Shown here piece by piece: positions 9,736 to 18,303 of a DNA stretch of 64,000 bases; within the stretch, counting starts at the first letter, position 1; every line of letters starts with the position of its first letter. Below the pieces are notes generated by a model that saw only the letters and a program-made list of their open reading frames with translations, had not been told where the DNA came from and made no database searches. This stretch comes from Sporosarcina beigongshangi. Its GTDB lineage: Bacteria > Actinomycetota > Actinomycetes > Actinomycetales > Micrococcaceae. The stretch spans positions 62,001 through 126,000 of the forward strand of contig NZ_JADHDY010000005.1 of NCBI RefSeq assembly GCF_016820535.1, read 5' to 3'. Made by a program: the position numbers and the translations under genes.

Positions 9736-10698
9736 TTAAGGGTAAGGCACCGGGCGGACCAGATCCGCGGCGGCCGCGGCCAGGTCCGGTTGTGACCAGT
9801 CGAGCCAGTGCACGCGGGGGTCGGCCCGGAACCAGGTGAGCTGGCGGCGGGCGAACTGCCGGGTGGCAACGATGGTCTCTTCACTGGCCTGTGCCACGGT
9901 GGAGTCGCCGTCGACGACCCGCAGGAACTGCTGGTAGCCGAGCGCCTTGTGCGCCGTGCGGCCCTCCCGCAACCCCTCGGGGATGAGTGATTCCACTTCG
10001 GCGAGCAGGCCGGCGTCGACCATTGTGTGAACACGCAGGGCAAGGCGTTCGTGAAGTTTCACACGGTCGCCGTTGAGGCCGATCTGGACCGTGGGCGAGA
10101 CGTACTCGCGCTCGGGCATGAAGGAGCTGAAGGTGCGGCCTGTCAGCGCGTGGACTTCCAGGGCCCGGACCGCGCGCTTGCCGTCGTTGATGCGGGCGGC
10201 TGATACGGGATCCACGGCTGTCAGGCGCGCCAGCATGGCCGGCAGCCCGTGCCGTGCCAGGTCCGCCTCGAACGCAGCCCTCACCTTCGGGTCGGTGCCC
10301 GGGAATTCAAGGACGTCGATGGCAGCCCTGTTGTACAGCCCGGAGCCGCCCACCAGGATCGGCAGCTTTCCACGGGAGCGAATGTCGGCGATGGCCGCCC
10401 GCGCCATCCGCTGGAAGTCCGCCACCGTGGTGTCCTCCCAGACGCCGAGGAAATCCATCAGGTGGTGCGGGACGCCGCGCCGTTCGGCCGGTGGCAGCTT
10501 GGCCGTGCCAATGTCCATGCCGCGGTAGAACTGCATGGAGTCGGCGTTGACAGCCTCACCATCGAAGCGTTCGGCCAATTGCAGCGCCAGTTCCGACTTG
10601 CCCGAGCCGGTGGGTCCGACCACGGCGACCAGGGGCAGGGCGGCAGAGCCCGTTGCGGCCGGCCCCGGCTCCGGGGCCGGCACAGACGCAGGGATCAC
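9736..10698 (-). CDS. miaA: tRNA dimethylallyltransferase MiaA
   Basis: MiaA transfers a dimethylallyl group to N6 of A37 in tRNAs that read codons starting with U. The 320-residue protein has the P-loop GPTGSGKS at 28-35 and the motif [18 protein letters not shown] from 51, which binds the tRNA base and the metal. The start is GTG and overlaps the miaB stop as GTGA, so the two steps of the same modification pathway are translationally coupled. About 20 Pro/Ala residues precede the conserved domain. Confidence 0.95.
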   Translation of the reverse strand: MIPASVPAPEPGPAATGSAALPLVAVVGPTGSGKSELALQLAERFDGEAVNADSMQFYRGMDIGTAKLPPAERRGVPHHLMDFLGVWEDTTVADFQRMARAAIADIRSRGKLPILVGGSGLYNRAAIDVLEFPGTDPKVRAAFEADLARHGLPAMLARLTAVDPVSAARINDGKRAVRALEVHALTGRTFSSFMPEREYVSPTVQIGLNGDRVKLHERLALRVHTMVDAGLLAEVESLIPEGLREGRTAHKALGYQQFLRVVDGDSTVAQASEETIVATRQFARRQLTWFRADPRVHWLDWSQPDLAAAAADLVRPVPYP

Positions 10699-12281
10699 GC
10701 TGTCCGGACCGGCAGCGAGGGCATGCCCAGGCTCACCTTCGGCCGGGCGCCGTCCGACTGGCCGCCGGCAGCAGGCACTCCGCAGGAATCAGCCTGGGCC
10801 AGGTCCCATGCGTCGCCGGCGCGCGAGCGTCGCAGGTGGTAGGTCTCCGGCGTGGGGTCCGCGACCAGGTGGAAGGCGGCCGCCTCGGTGATGGTGACAG
10901 TGACGAGATCGCCGGGGCGCGGGGTTTCGGCGCCGTCGGGGACGCTGAAGTGCACAAGGCGCTGGTCCTGGGCCCGGCCGGAGAGCCGGTTGGTTTCGAC
11001 GGCCTTGCGTCCCGACTGTGCCGTGACCATGACCTCGACCTGACGCCCCACCTGCTTCGCGTTCTCCTCGGCGGCGATCCGGTCCTGCAGCGCCGTCAGG
11101 CGCAGGAAGCGCTCCTGGACAACCTCCTTGGGCAGCTGGTCCGGCAGGTCCGCGGCGGGCGTGCCGGGACGCTTGGAGTACTGGAAGGTGAAGGCGGTGG
11201 CGAAGCGCGACTTTTCAACGACGTCGAGTGTTGCCTGGAAGTCCTCCTCGGTCTCGCCTGGGAAGCCGACGATGATGTCGGTGGAGATGGCGGCGTGCGG
11301 CATCTGTTCGCGGACCTTGTCCAGGATGCCCAGGAACTTCGCGGAGCGGTAGGAGCGGCGCATGTCCTTGAGGACCTTGTCGGATCCTGACTGCAGGGGC
11401 ATGTGCAGCTGCGGCATGACGTTGGGGGTTTCGGCCATGGCTGCGATGACGTCGTCGGTGAAGGCGGCGGGGTGGGGGCTGGTGAAGCGGACGCGCTCCA
11501 GTCCCTTGATCTCGCCGCAGGCGCGCAGGAGCTTGCCGAAGGCGAGGCGGTCGCCGAATTCGACGCCGTAGGAGTTGACGTTTTGGCCCAGCAGCGTGAC
11601 CTCGATGGCGCCGTCGTCGACGAGGGCCTGGATTTCGGCGAGGATTTCTCCGGGGCGGCGGTCGCGTTCCTTGCCACGCAGGGACGGGACGATGCAGAAG
11701 GTGCAGGTGTTGTTGCAGCCCACGGAGATGGAGACCCAGCCGGAGTACACGGAGTCACGCTTGGTGGGCAGTGTGGAGGGGAAGACGTCGAGGGATTCCA
11801 GGATTTCCATCTGGGCGTCGGCGTTGTGGCGGGCGCGCTCCAGCAGCACAGGCAGGGCTCCGACGTTGTGCGTGCCGAAGACGACGTCCACCCAGGGGGC
11901 GCGCTTTTGGATGGTGTCGCGGTCCTTTTGGGCGAGGCAGCCGCCCACGGCGATCTGCATCCCGGGGTTGGTCTCCTTGACATGGGCCAGCATGCCAAGG
12001 TTGCCGTACAGCTTGTTGTCCGCGTTTTCCCGGACCGCGCAGGTGTTGAACACCACGACGTCGGGGCTGGGTCCCACCGGCTGCCCGTGGCCGTCCAGCT
12101 CACCCGTGGCACCGGCATCATCAAAGGCGACCAGGCCGGCGGTTTCCAGCAGGCCGGCCATGCGCTCGGAGTCGTGGACGTTCATTTGGCAGCCGTAGGT
12201 GCGCACCTGGTAGGTGCGGGGACGGACTGCTGTGCTGCTTGCGTTTGCGGACGAATCGACGCTGTTTTGAATCAGGCTCAC
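10695..12281 (-). CDS. miaB: tRNA-2-methylthio-N6-dimethylallyladenosine synthase MiaB
   Basis: MiaB adds the methylthio group to i6A37 made by MiaA. The 528-residue protein has an N-terminal MTTase domain with cluster cysteines Cys31, Cys81 and Cys115, a radical SAM domain with Cys189, Cys193 and Cys196 ([10 protein letters not shown]), and a TRAM domain near 385-450. About 60 extra residues after the TRAM domain look unstructured. The start is GTG at 12281. It heads the miaB-miaA-dapF run. Confidence 0.95.
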   Translation of the reverse strand: MSLIQNSVDSSANASSTAVRPRTYQVRTYGCQMNVHDSERMAGLLETAGLVAFDDAGATGELDGHGQPVGPSPDVVVFNTCAVRENADNKLYGNLGMLAHVKETNPGMQIAVGGCLAQKDRDTIQKRAPWVDVVFGTHNVGALPVLLERARHNADAQMEILESLDVFPSTLPTKRDSVYSGWVSISVGCNNTCTFCIVPSLRGKERDRRPGEILAEIQALVDDGAIEVTLLGQNVNSYGVEFGDRLAFGKLLRACGEIKGLERVRFTSPHPAAFTDDVIAAMAETPNVMPQLHMPLQSGSDKVLKDMRRSYRSAKFLGILDKVREQMPHAAISTDIIVGFPGETEEDFQATLDVVEKSRFATAFTFQYSKRPGTPAADLPDQLPKEVVQERFLRLTALQDRIAAEENAKQVGRQVEVMVTAQSGRKAVETNRLSGRAQDQRLVHFSVPDGAETPRPGDLVTVTITEAAAFHLVADPTPETYHLRRSRAGDAWDLAQADSCGVPAAGGQSDGARPKVSLGMPSLPVRTA

Positions 12282-12376
12282 CGTACAAGCTTAAGACCTG
12301 CCGTGCAGTTCGGCTAAACCGCCTGCGCACACGCCCCGGCCGGCGCCGGGCCTGCGAGGCGCGGCAGGAACCGGTG

Positions 12377-13759
12377 TCAGTACCAGCCGACGGATTCGGA
12401 ATGGTCCCATGCCGCGCAGGGTGAACCGTAGCGGCCGCTGATGTAGCTGAGGCCCCAGTTGACCTGCGTACGGTAGTTGCTGAGCCAGTCGCTTCCGGCG
12501 CTGGCGTAGCCGCTCGCGGGGTAGGCCTGGGCGATCCCGTAGGCGCCGCTGGAGGGATTGGTGGCGTTGGTGCGCCACCCGGATTCGCGCTCCCAGAGCC
12601 TGTTGAGGCATTGGAACTGGTCCTGGCCCCACCCATACGATCCGAGCGCACCCATGGCGTACGCCTTGGCGCCGACGGGGTCGTTGACCACACCGCCGGG
12701 GATGTCCGGCACCAGCGGTGGCAGCGGTTCCACCACGGGCGGGGCGGGAGCCGGAGCCGGATCCGGCACCGGGGCCGGCGCAGGGGAAGGGGCCGGGGCA
12801 GGGGAAGGGGCCGGCCGGGGCTCCGTCTTCGGTTGTGTCACAGGGGCCTGTGTGGGCACCGGAACAGGCCTTGCCACGGGGGCCGGCACCGGGAACGGCT
12901 GCTGCTCGGGCGCGGGCTTGGCGGCCTCGGCTGCCGCGTTCCGGGCGTCTTCAACCGCATGCTCCTTGGCTTCTTGGGCGGCCTCGTAGTTGGCCTGCGC
13001 AGCCTGGCCCAGCCGGTACTCGTGCTCTTGGGCAACTGTGGTGTCCTTGAGGTATGCCAGCTGGGCGACAAGGGTGTCGCTCTGGACCTGTTGCGCCTGG
13101 ATCTTTTCGTTGACTGCCGTCCGGGCTGCGACGGCGGCGTTCTTCTCCCCGGCAGCCTGTTCGGTGAGTTTCCGCAGCTCCGCCTGGGCTGACTGCCGCG
13201 TCTTTTGCAATTGGGTGGCGGTGGCCTGCGACTCACGGGCCAGCACAGCCTTGGCGGCTGAACGCTCGCCGAGCCTCTGCATGAGGTCCACACCGTTGAG
13301 GTTCTTCGCCGACTCCAGGTCAACGATGGTGGTAAGGGTGCCAAAGGTGGTGCTGCCGTTCTTATATCCCTGGACCGCCACGGCAACGGCTTCCTTGGTG
13401 TACCGCGTGGCCTGGGCCGCGGCCCGGTCGGCCTGTGCGTTGAGGACCTCGACGTCGGCGCTCACGGCGTCCAGTTTCTGCACCGTCTTCGCGTAGTCGG
13501 CCCCGGCCTGCACGGCGGCAACGCCCAGTGCGCCGGCTTGGCTGTCCAGGGAATCCAGCAACTCGGAGATCGCGGCGAGCTGCCGGGCCGCAGCAGCGGC
13601 ATCGCCCTTGGTCTTCTCGACGTCGGACCAGCTGGGATATCCCGATGGCGGCGCATCCTGCGCCTGGGCGGGAACCGCCAGCATGGCGCCCGCAAGGATC
13701 ACCCCTGCCGCGGCGCTGGCGGCAAGGGTGCGGCGGAGCCTGAACACCCAGTCAGTCAT
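12377..13759 (-). CDS. Secreted coiled-coil protein with C-terminal lytic-transglycosylase-like domain
   Basis: A 460-residue exported protein. Residues 1-34 form a signal peptide (RLRRTLAAS, then a hydrophobic core ending AQAQD). About 40-270 is an Ala/Gln-rich coiled coil resembling the N-terminal part of PcsB/RipC-type division proteins. A Pro/Ala/Val linker follows (about 275-350). The C-terminal 100 residues carry WERESGW, with a likely catalytic glutamate near 392, then SSGAYGIAQA, the pattern of soluble lytic transglycosylases. It probably cleaves cell-wall glycan at a regulated site. The ATG overlaps the recX stop by 8 bp. The frame stays open upstream inside recX, but that part is antisense-like noise. 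Confidence 0.8.
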   Translation of the reverse strand: MTDWVFRLRRTLAASAAAGVILAGAMLAVPAQAQDAPPSGYPSWSDVEKTKGDAAAAARQLAAISELLDSLDSQAGALGVAAVQAGADYAKTVQKLDAVSADVEVLNAQADRAAAQATRYTKEAVAVAVQGYKNGSTTFGTLTTIVDLESAKNLNGVDLMQRLGERSAAKAVLARESQATATQLQKTRQSAQAELRKLTEQAAGEKNAAVAARTAVNEKIQAQQVQSDTLVAQLAYLKDTTVAQEHEYRLGQAAQANYEAAQEAKEHAVEDARNAAAEAAKPAPEQQPFPVPAPVARPVPVPTQAPVTQPKTEPRPAPSPAPAPSPAPAPVPDPAPAPAPPVVEPLPPLVPDIPGGVVNDPVGAKAYAMGALGSYGWGQDQFQCLNRLWERESGWRTNATNPSSGAYGIAQAYPASGYASAGSDWLSNYRTQVNWGLSYISGRYGSPCAAWDHSESVGWY

Positions 13760-14279
13760 CCTGCCGGCTTTCGTCAATGACTTCTGCAACCATGCCGAAG
13801 GCGAGGGAGGGATTGAATCCTTTACGCGCCAGCATGCCCACCCAGCGCCGGGTGTATTTGTCACGCTCTGCGCGGTCGGAAAGGTCGACGGAGGCGCGCA
13901 GCTTGCGGCGGACAAGGTCCTTGCCCTGCTCCCGCTCCGTGTCCTCGTCGACCTGCTCCAGCGCCTGCTCCGCAAGGTCCGGGGCGATACCCTTCTCAGC
14001 CAGCTCACGCCTGAGCGCGCCCCGTGCCAGCGACTTGTGCAGGGATCGGCTGCGCACCCACATCTGCGCGAACTCGGCGTCGTCAATGAGCTTGACCGCT
14101 TCAAAGCGGTCCAGGACGGCTTCCGCCACATCCTCTGGAATGTTGCGTTCGGCCAGTTTCTGGCTCAACTGGTGCCTGCTCTTGGCGGAGTTCGTCAGCT
14201 GGCGCAGGACAATGGACCGGGCCACCGACGCAGGGTTTGCGTCGGGGTCCAGTTCAGGTGCCGGGCGTGCGCTGTTCAT
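13752..14279 (-). CDS. recX: Regulatory protein RecX
   Basis: RecX binds RecA filaments and limits their growth and coprotease activity. The 175-residue protein shows the three-helix repeats of the family (RQLTNSAKSRHQLSQKLAER; RRELAEKGIAPDLAEQALEQ; RRWVGMLARKGFNPSLAFGM). It lies 8 bp after recA on the same strand, so it is probably co-transcribed and induced with recA, and it overlaps the next gene by 8 bp. Confidence 0.94.
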   Translation of the reverse strand: MNSARPAPELDPDANPASVARSIVLRQLTNSAKSRHQLSQKLAERNIPEDVAEAVLDRFEAVKLIDDAEFAQMWVRSRSLHKSLARGALRRELAEKGIAPDLAEQALEQVDEDTEREQGKDLVRRKLRASVDLSDRAERDKYTRRWVGMLARKGFNPSLAFGMVAEVIDESRQDD

Positions 14280-14287
14280 GGTTGGTC

Positions 14288-15340
14288 CTAGAAGCCGTCG
14301 ACAGCCTTGAGCTTGGGAGCTTCCTCGACGGCGGCCTCGGGCTGGATGCCGACCCCGAGCTTGGCCTTGATGAGCCTCTCGAGCTCGTCTGCCAGTTCCG
14401 GGTTGTCCTTGAGGAAGCGGCGGGAATTCTCCATGCCCTGGCCCAGCTGGTCGCCGTCATAGGTGTACCAGGATCCCGACTTGCGAATGATCCCGTGCTC
14501 CACGCCCATGTCGATGATTCCGCCCTCTCGCGAAATGCCATAGCCGTAGATAATGTCGAACTCGGCAATCTTGAACGGCGGGGCCATCTTGTTCTTGACG
14601 ACCTTGGCCTTGGTGCGGTTGCCCACCGCATCGGCGCCTTCCTTCAACGTCTGGATGCGCCGCACATCAATACGCACGGAGGCGTAGAACTTCAGTGCCT
14701 TTCCACCTGTGGTGGTTTCGGGGCTGCCGAAGAAAACGCCGATCTTTTCACGCAACTGGTTGATGAAGATGGCCGTGGTCTTGGTCTGGCTCAGCCGACC
14801 GGTGATCTTTCGCAGCGCCTGGCTCATCAGCCGGGCCTGGAGGCCCACGTGGCTGTCGCCCATGTCGCCTTCAATTTCCGCGCGCGGCACGAGGGCGGCG
14901 ACGGAGTCAATGACGATGACGTCCAGTGAACCCGAACCAATCAGCATGTCCATGATTTCCAGGGCCTGCTCACCCGTGTCCGGCTGCGACACCAGCAGGG
15001 CATCCGTGTCCACGCCAAGCTTCGCGGCGTAGTCGGGGTCGAGTGCGTGCTCGGCATCGATGAACGCCGCAATGCCGCCGTTCTTTTGGGCGTTGGCCAC
15101 GGCATGGAGGGCAACGGTGGTCTTACCGGAGGATTCCGGCCCGTAGATTTCCACCACGCGGCCGCGGGGCAGCCCGCCAATGCCCAGGGCCACGTCCAGG
15201 GCAATCGACCCTGTGGGAATTACTTCAATGGGTGCGCGGACGTCGTCACCCAGGCGCATGACGGAACCCTTGCCATACTGCTTATCAATCTGGGCAAGTG
15301 CTGCTGCCAGCGCTTTTTCACGGTCTGCGGGAGCGGCCAT
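14288..15340 (-). CDS. recA: Recombinase RecA
   Basis: RecA forms filaments on single-stranded DNA, drives strand exchange and triggers LexA cleavage. The 350-residue protein has Walker A GPESSGKT at 67-74, the Walker B region ([12 protein letters not shown]) and the L1/L2 loops, and contains no intein, unlike some mycobacterial recA genes. A clear RBS GAGGTGAATC precedes the ATG. Upstream lie a damage-type promoter and two LexA-like boxes (separate entries). Confidence 0.98.
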   Translation of the reverse strand: MAAPADREKALAAALAQIDKQYGKGSVMRLGDDVRAPIEVIPTGSIALDVALGIGGLPRGRVVEIYGPESSGKTTVALHAVANAQKNGGIAAFIDAEHALDPDYAAKLGVDTDALLVSQPDTGEQALEIMDMLIGSGSLDVIVIDSVAALVPRAEIEGDMGDSHVGLQARLMSQALRKITGRLSQTKTTAIFINQLREKIGVFFGSPETTTGGKALKFYASVRIDVRRIQTLKEGADAVGNRTKAKVVKNKMAPPFKIAEFDIIYGYGISREGGIIDMGVEHGIIRKSGSWYTYDGDQLGQGMENSRRFLKDNPELADELERLIKAKLGVGIQPEAAVEEAPKLKAVDGF

Positions 15341-15508
15341 GATTCACCTCGGTCTTTCCTATGCGCCGTTTCCGGCCCCGGTCAACTGCACTGCTGGTGC
15401 AGCCCCGGATGGTGGTTTGATGCAAACTCTACTGGTTCCGTACCTGGCCGCCGGATGCCCGGCGTGCTGCTGATGGAACCTGACAGCAGCTAATTGACTT
15501 GTTAGCTA

Positions 15509-15533
15509 AAACGCTAGTTCAAGGGTCTGACAT
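15509..15533 (-). promoter_or_regulatory. recA promoter of the PafBC (RecA-NDp) type overlapped by a LexA-like box
   Basis: On the minus strand ATGTCAGAC (15533-15525), eight bases, then TAGCGT (15516-15511) fit the consensus TTGTCRGTG-N8-TANNNT, the LexA-independent DNA-damage promoter recognised with PafBC in mycobacteria. The spacing is exact and the -35 part matches at 6 of 9 positions. The 12-mer AAACGCTAGTTC (15509-15520), which reads GAAC-N4-GTTT on the recA strand, overlaps the -10 region and resembles the LexA box before lexA. The predicted start is near 15504, about 165 bases before recA. Confidence 0.6.
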
Positions 15534-15620
15534 TGTCTGCCGCCTGTTTGCCCAAACGCCGAAAATGTGGACAACTTTTTTCCTTGTGCACAACTGGGCA
15601 CTTAACCATCATAGTCACCA

Positions 15621-15636
15621 TCGAATAGATATTCGA
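15621..15636. promoter_or_regulatory. Palindrome TCGAATAGATATTCGA, variant LexA box upstream of recA
   Basis: A 16-bp dyad, TCGAAT-N4-ATTCGA, differing from the actinobacterial LexA consensus TCGAAC-N4-GTTCGA by one symmetric change per half. On the recA strand it overlaps a possible -35 (TTCGAA), followed after 18 bases by TATGAT as a -10. It lies 280 bp from the recA start and 39 bp past the end of the DUF3046 gene. Confidence 0.5.
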
Positions 15637-15674
15637 ACCCATTTCGGCGTGTCGGAACGTGTTGGCGTGCGCGG

Positions 15675-15896
15675 CTAGTTTTTGGGTGCGATGTCGCGGC
15701 CCAGCCAGCGTGACGGCGGAACGTCCTGGACGCGGCACACCTCCAGCCAGATGTCCTTGGGTTCATAGCCGGCCCGCAGTGCCTCGCTGGCCGTGTTGCC
15801 ACCAACACCGGACAGCACAAGGTCCCTCGCCACCACCCTTGAGTAGGCAGGGCTGAATTCGTCATCCATCAATCGCCAAAATTCACTGACTCGCAC
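15675..15896 (-). CDS. DUF3046 family small protein
   Basis: A 73-residue protein, VRVSEFWRLMDDEF at the start and VPPSRWLGRD near the end, which fits the actinobacterial DUF3046 family found next to recA. Its function is unknown. The start is GTG at 15896; upstream in-frame sequence has no family character. It sits upstream of recA on the same strand with 334 bp between them, and recA has its own promoter there. Confidence 0.8.
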   Translation of the reverse strand: MRVSEFWRLMDDEFSPAYSRVVARDLVLSGVGGNTASEALRAGYEPKDIWLEVCRVQDVPPSRWLGRDIAPKN

Positions 15897-15965
15897 CCGT
15901 CCATTCTTGCATGTCCGCACCTTGCAGGCGGGCACGGCAGCGCCTGTCCCACATAGACTGTCAGC

Positions 15966-16439
15966 ATGACAATCCCGCACTGGCTGCCGGAATCCGCAGA
16001 CGCCGGAAAGACGGCCGCCATGGAAGACCTTGACGCCCAATTGAGCCTGCTGTGGCGGCGGGCGCGAGCCATCAGCCGCCAGCTGACCCGCAGCGTCCAT
16101 CCGGACCTGGAGCCGGCAGCCTATGGCCTGTTGTCGGTGCTCATGAACGAGGGCCAGATGCGCCTGACGGAGCTGGCCCGGCACATCGGCGTGGGCAAGC
16201 CGTCGATCAGCCGGCAGGTCTCTCTGCTGGCCGGAATCGGTCTGGTGCAGAAGGACGACGATCCCGTGGACGGTCGGGCCCAGTTGATCACCTTGACGGA
16301 GGCCGGCCGGGCAAAGATGGCAGCCATCCAGTCCGGACGCCAGCAGGCATTCCACGACCGCCTTCAAGGCTGGAGCGAGGCCGAACTGTCCGCGCTGGCG
16401 GCGCTGCTGGCCAAGCTCAACGGCGAATACGACAACTAA
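15966..16439 (+). CDS. MarR-family transcriptional regulator
   Basis: A 157-residue winged-helix regulator. The recognition region is MRLTELARHIGVGKPSISRQ and onward (about 73-95), followed by the wing with DPVDGRAQLITLTEAG, the DxRxxxxxLT pattern of MarR proteins. The ligand and targets are unknown. It is divergent from the DUF3046 gene. A TAGACT hexamer six bases before the ATG could be a -10 giving a leaderless message, but no good -35 goes with it. It converges on clgR. Confidence 0.88.
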   Translation: MTIPHWLPESADAGKTAAMEDLDAQLSLLWRRARAISRQLTRSVHPDLEPAAYGLLSVLMNEGQMRLTELARHIGVGKPSISRQVSLLAGIGLVQKDDDPVDGRAQLITLTEAGRAKMAAIQSGRQQAFHDRLQGWSEAELSALAALLAKLNGEYDN

Positions 16440-16506
16440 GGCCCGCCTCGCGGCCGCCCGCGGTCCAATACTCGCCCTGCCCGGTTCACAGTGCTTTAAA
16501 AGCAGT

Positions 16507-16530
16507 GGGCCCCTCCTTGCGGAGGGGCCC
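16507..16530. terminator. Hairpin between marR-type gene and clgR
   Basis: A perfect 10-bp inverted repeat, GGGCCCCTCC (16507-16516) and GGAGGGGCCC (16521-16530), with loop TTGC. It lies between two convergent genes and probably ends both transcripts. Confidence 0.8.
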
Positions 16531-16566
16531 AAACAGCTTGGTGGCTGCCCACACCGGGCAGCTCGA

Positions 16567-16914
16567 TCAGAAGGCGTTGGAGACAAGTCCCTTGTTCAGT
16601 TCTTCGGAGAGCTCCTCATTCAGATCCCTGCCGTAGCGGGCTGAAAATTCCTGGGGAACAGTGTCCGGGATGGCGACGCCTTCGGCGACGGCCAGACGGT
16701 CGCTCACTTCACGCAACATCAATGACAGCGGGACGTCAAGGGCAGAACAAATCGAGGAGAGCAGTTCCGAGGATGCTTCCTTCTGCCCACGTTCCACCTC
16801 ACTTAGATAGCCCAGCGAGACACGTGCGTTGTGCGACACTTCGCGGAGTGTGCGGCCTTGACGTTGCCGCACGTCCCGCAGAACATCACCAATTTCGTGG
16901 CGTAATACCACCAT
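16567..16914 (-). CDS. clgR: ClgR-type XRE-family transcriptional regulator of protease genes
   Basis: ClgR activates clp protease and other stress genes in actinobacteria and is itself a Clp substrate. The 115-residue protein has a Cro/C1 helix-turn-helix at about 17-43 ([20 protein letters not shown]). The C-terminus ends in NAF and is non-polar, which would suit Clp recognition (inference). The ATG at 16914 follows GAAGGAG. Longer in-frame starts exist up to 17106, but the added part has no family features. Position next to cinA and pgsA and near recA matches other actinobacteria. Confidence 0.88.
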   Translation of the reverse strand: MVVLRHEIGDVLRDVRQRQGRTLREVSHNARVSLGYLSEVERGQKEASSELLSSICSALDVPLSLMLREVSDRLAVAEGVAIPDTVPQEFSARYGRDLNEELSEELNKGLVSNAF

Positions 16915-17154
16915 TTTGCGCTCCTTCTGCTGATGCGGTTTTTCGTCTGCCAAACCCACATCCCGCCAGCGCACTACGCCGTTTACGGATACGGGTTGTT
17001 TCACCATTGGTATCGCCTTACTCCTTGTTCGATCACTGCAGTCCATTTCGCTTTGCGTCTTCCAGGAGGTTCCCATCGGAGCGCCTTGACCGCTTGGTGT
17101 TCCCATACTAGAACCGATGGCAACATTTTGCGTTCACTAACACTAACTATCTGG

Positions 17155-17643
17155 TTACAACTTTTGTTCCCCGGCTGCCTTTATGACCTGTTCCAGAAGT
17201 GAAATGGCCTCCTGCGTGGCCGCAACACGGATCATTTCCCGGTCCCCGGCAAAGTGGTATTCATAGGATTGCACTTCCCCGTCCAACGCCACGCCTATAA
17301 ATACGTGCCCGACTTCCTTGCCCTGGTGCGGTTCCGGCCCCGCCACCCCCGTGGTGGAGATGCCCACCCGGGATCCGGCCGCGGCACAGACGCCCAGTGC
17401 CATGGCGCAGGCAACGTCCGGGTCCACCGCACCCTTGGCTTCCAGCAGCGCTGCCGGAACACCAAGCAATGTTTCCTTCAGTGAGTTTTGGTAGGCGATG
17501 ACCCCGCCCTGCAGCATGGCGGAGGAACCGGGCACCTGCACCAGCGTGGCGGCGACCATGCCGCCCGTGAGGGATTCGGCAGTGGCCACGGTGATGTTGG
17601 CCGCGACGGCGGCGCTGACAAGTTCGGCAAGTCCGGTGAGCAT
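17155..17643 (-). CDS. CinA C-terminal domain protein, nicotinamide-nucleotide amidase (PncC-like)
   Basis: A 162-residue protein that deamidates nicotinamide mononucleotide to nicotinate mononucleotide, recycling the pyridine ring. Family motifs are TVATAESLTGGMVAATL near 18-34, with the catalytic serine, and GISTTGVAGP. It consists only of the amidase domain and lacks the N-terminal MoaB-like domain of long CinA proteins. The ATG at 17643 lies 2 bp after the pgsA stop. The link to competence implied by the name is not expected here. Confidence 0.9.
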   Translation of the reverse strand: MLTGLAELVSAAVAANITVATAESLTGGMVAATLVQVPGSSAMLQGGVIAYQNSLKETLLGVPAALLEAKGAVDPDVACAMALGVCAAAGSRVGISTTGVAGPEPHQGKEVGHVFIGVALDGEVQSYEYHFAGDREMIRVAATQEAISLLEQVIKAAGEQKL

Positions 17644-17645
17644 GG

Positions 17646-18248
17646 CTACCCCCGTGCCGATCCGGCAGCCCGGCCTGCATTGCGCAGCTGCCAAGCCTTG
17701 ACCACGTAGTCCACGCCAGTCACAACCGTGACGGCCAGGGCCAGCAGCATGACCGCCAGCGCCACCACGGACAGCCAGCCCACGGCCGGCGTGACGGGCA
17801 GCAGGTAGACAAAGATGGCCACGGTCTGCAGTACGGTCTTGAGCTTTCCGCCCTTGGATGCGGCCATGACGCCGTAGCGGATCACCACGAAACGCAGCAG
17901 CGTGATGCCGATCTCCCGCACGAGCATGACGATCGTGACCCACCACCACAGCTCCCCCACGGCGGAGAGCATGATGAGTGCCGACCCGATCAGCAATTTG
18001 TCCGCAATGGGGTCCGCGATCTTGCCGAAGCTCGTGACGAGCCCGCGCGCCCGGGCGATGTCGCCGTCGAGCTTGTCAGTGTAAATGGCCACCACAAACA
18101 GGACCACCGCCAGCCAGCGCTGCCAGCCGAAGTCGCCGGCGTCGGCCAGGAAGGCCCAGATGAAAAAGGGCACCAGCACGATGCGCAAAAGCGTCAGGGC
18201 GTTGGGCAAATTCCAGTTTGAAGGGCGTGGCGCCACCTGTTCAGTCAC
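17646..18248 (-). CDS. pgsA: CDP-diacylglycerol--glycerol-3-phosphate 3-phosphatidyltransferase
   Basis: A membrane CDP-alcohol phosphatidyltransferase that makes phosphatidylglycerol phosphate. The 200-residue protein has the full catalytic motif D-x2-DG-x2-AR-x8-G-x3-D-x3-D at 58-83 (Asp58, Asp61, Asp79, Asp83) and about five hydrophobic helices. The start is GTG. It is tightly linked to the cinA-type gene and follows ftsK by 55 bp, a conserved actinobacterial order. A related actinobacterial enzyme makes phosphatidylinositol phosphate; the sequence alone does not exclude a different alcohol. Confidence 0.92.
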   Translation of the reverse strand: MTEQVAPRPSNWNLPNALTLLRIVLVPFFIWAFLADAGDFGWQRWLAVVLFVVAIYTDKLDGDIARARGLVTSFGKIADPIADKLLIGSALIMLSAVGELWWWVTIVMLVREIGITLLRFVVIRYGVMAASKGGKLKTVLQTVAIFVYLLPVTPAVGWLSVVALAVMLLALAVTVVTGVDYVVKAWQLRNAGRAAGSARG

Positions 18249-18303
18249 AGTGCAAGGCTACCGGCAAAGTCTGCGGGGGCCGCATTTTTCGGCGCAAAGG
18301 CCC

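Noticed and set aside
12282-12376. GC-rich dyad (CCGGCGCCGG) after the transglycosylase-like gene's neighbour miaB start
   Set aside because: The arms are short and self-complementary by composition alone; it is not convincing as a terminator.
14288-15340. Intein in recA
   Set aside because: The recA frame is a normal 350 codons with uninterrupted motifs.
16915-17154. Possible ClgR autoregulatory site upstream of clgR
   Set aside because: I looked for the CGC-N5-GCG type motif and found only CGC-N3-GCG near 17050, which does not fit the spacing.
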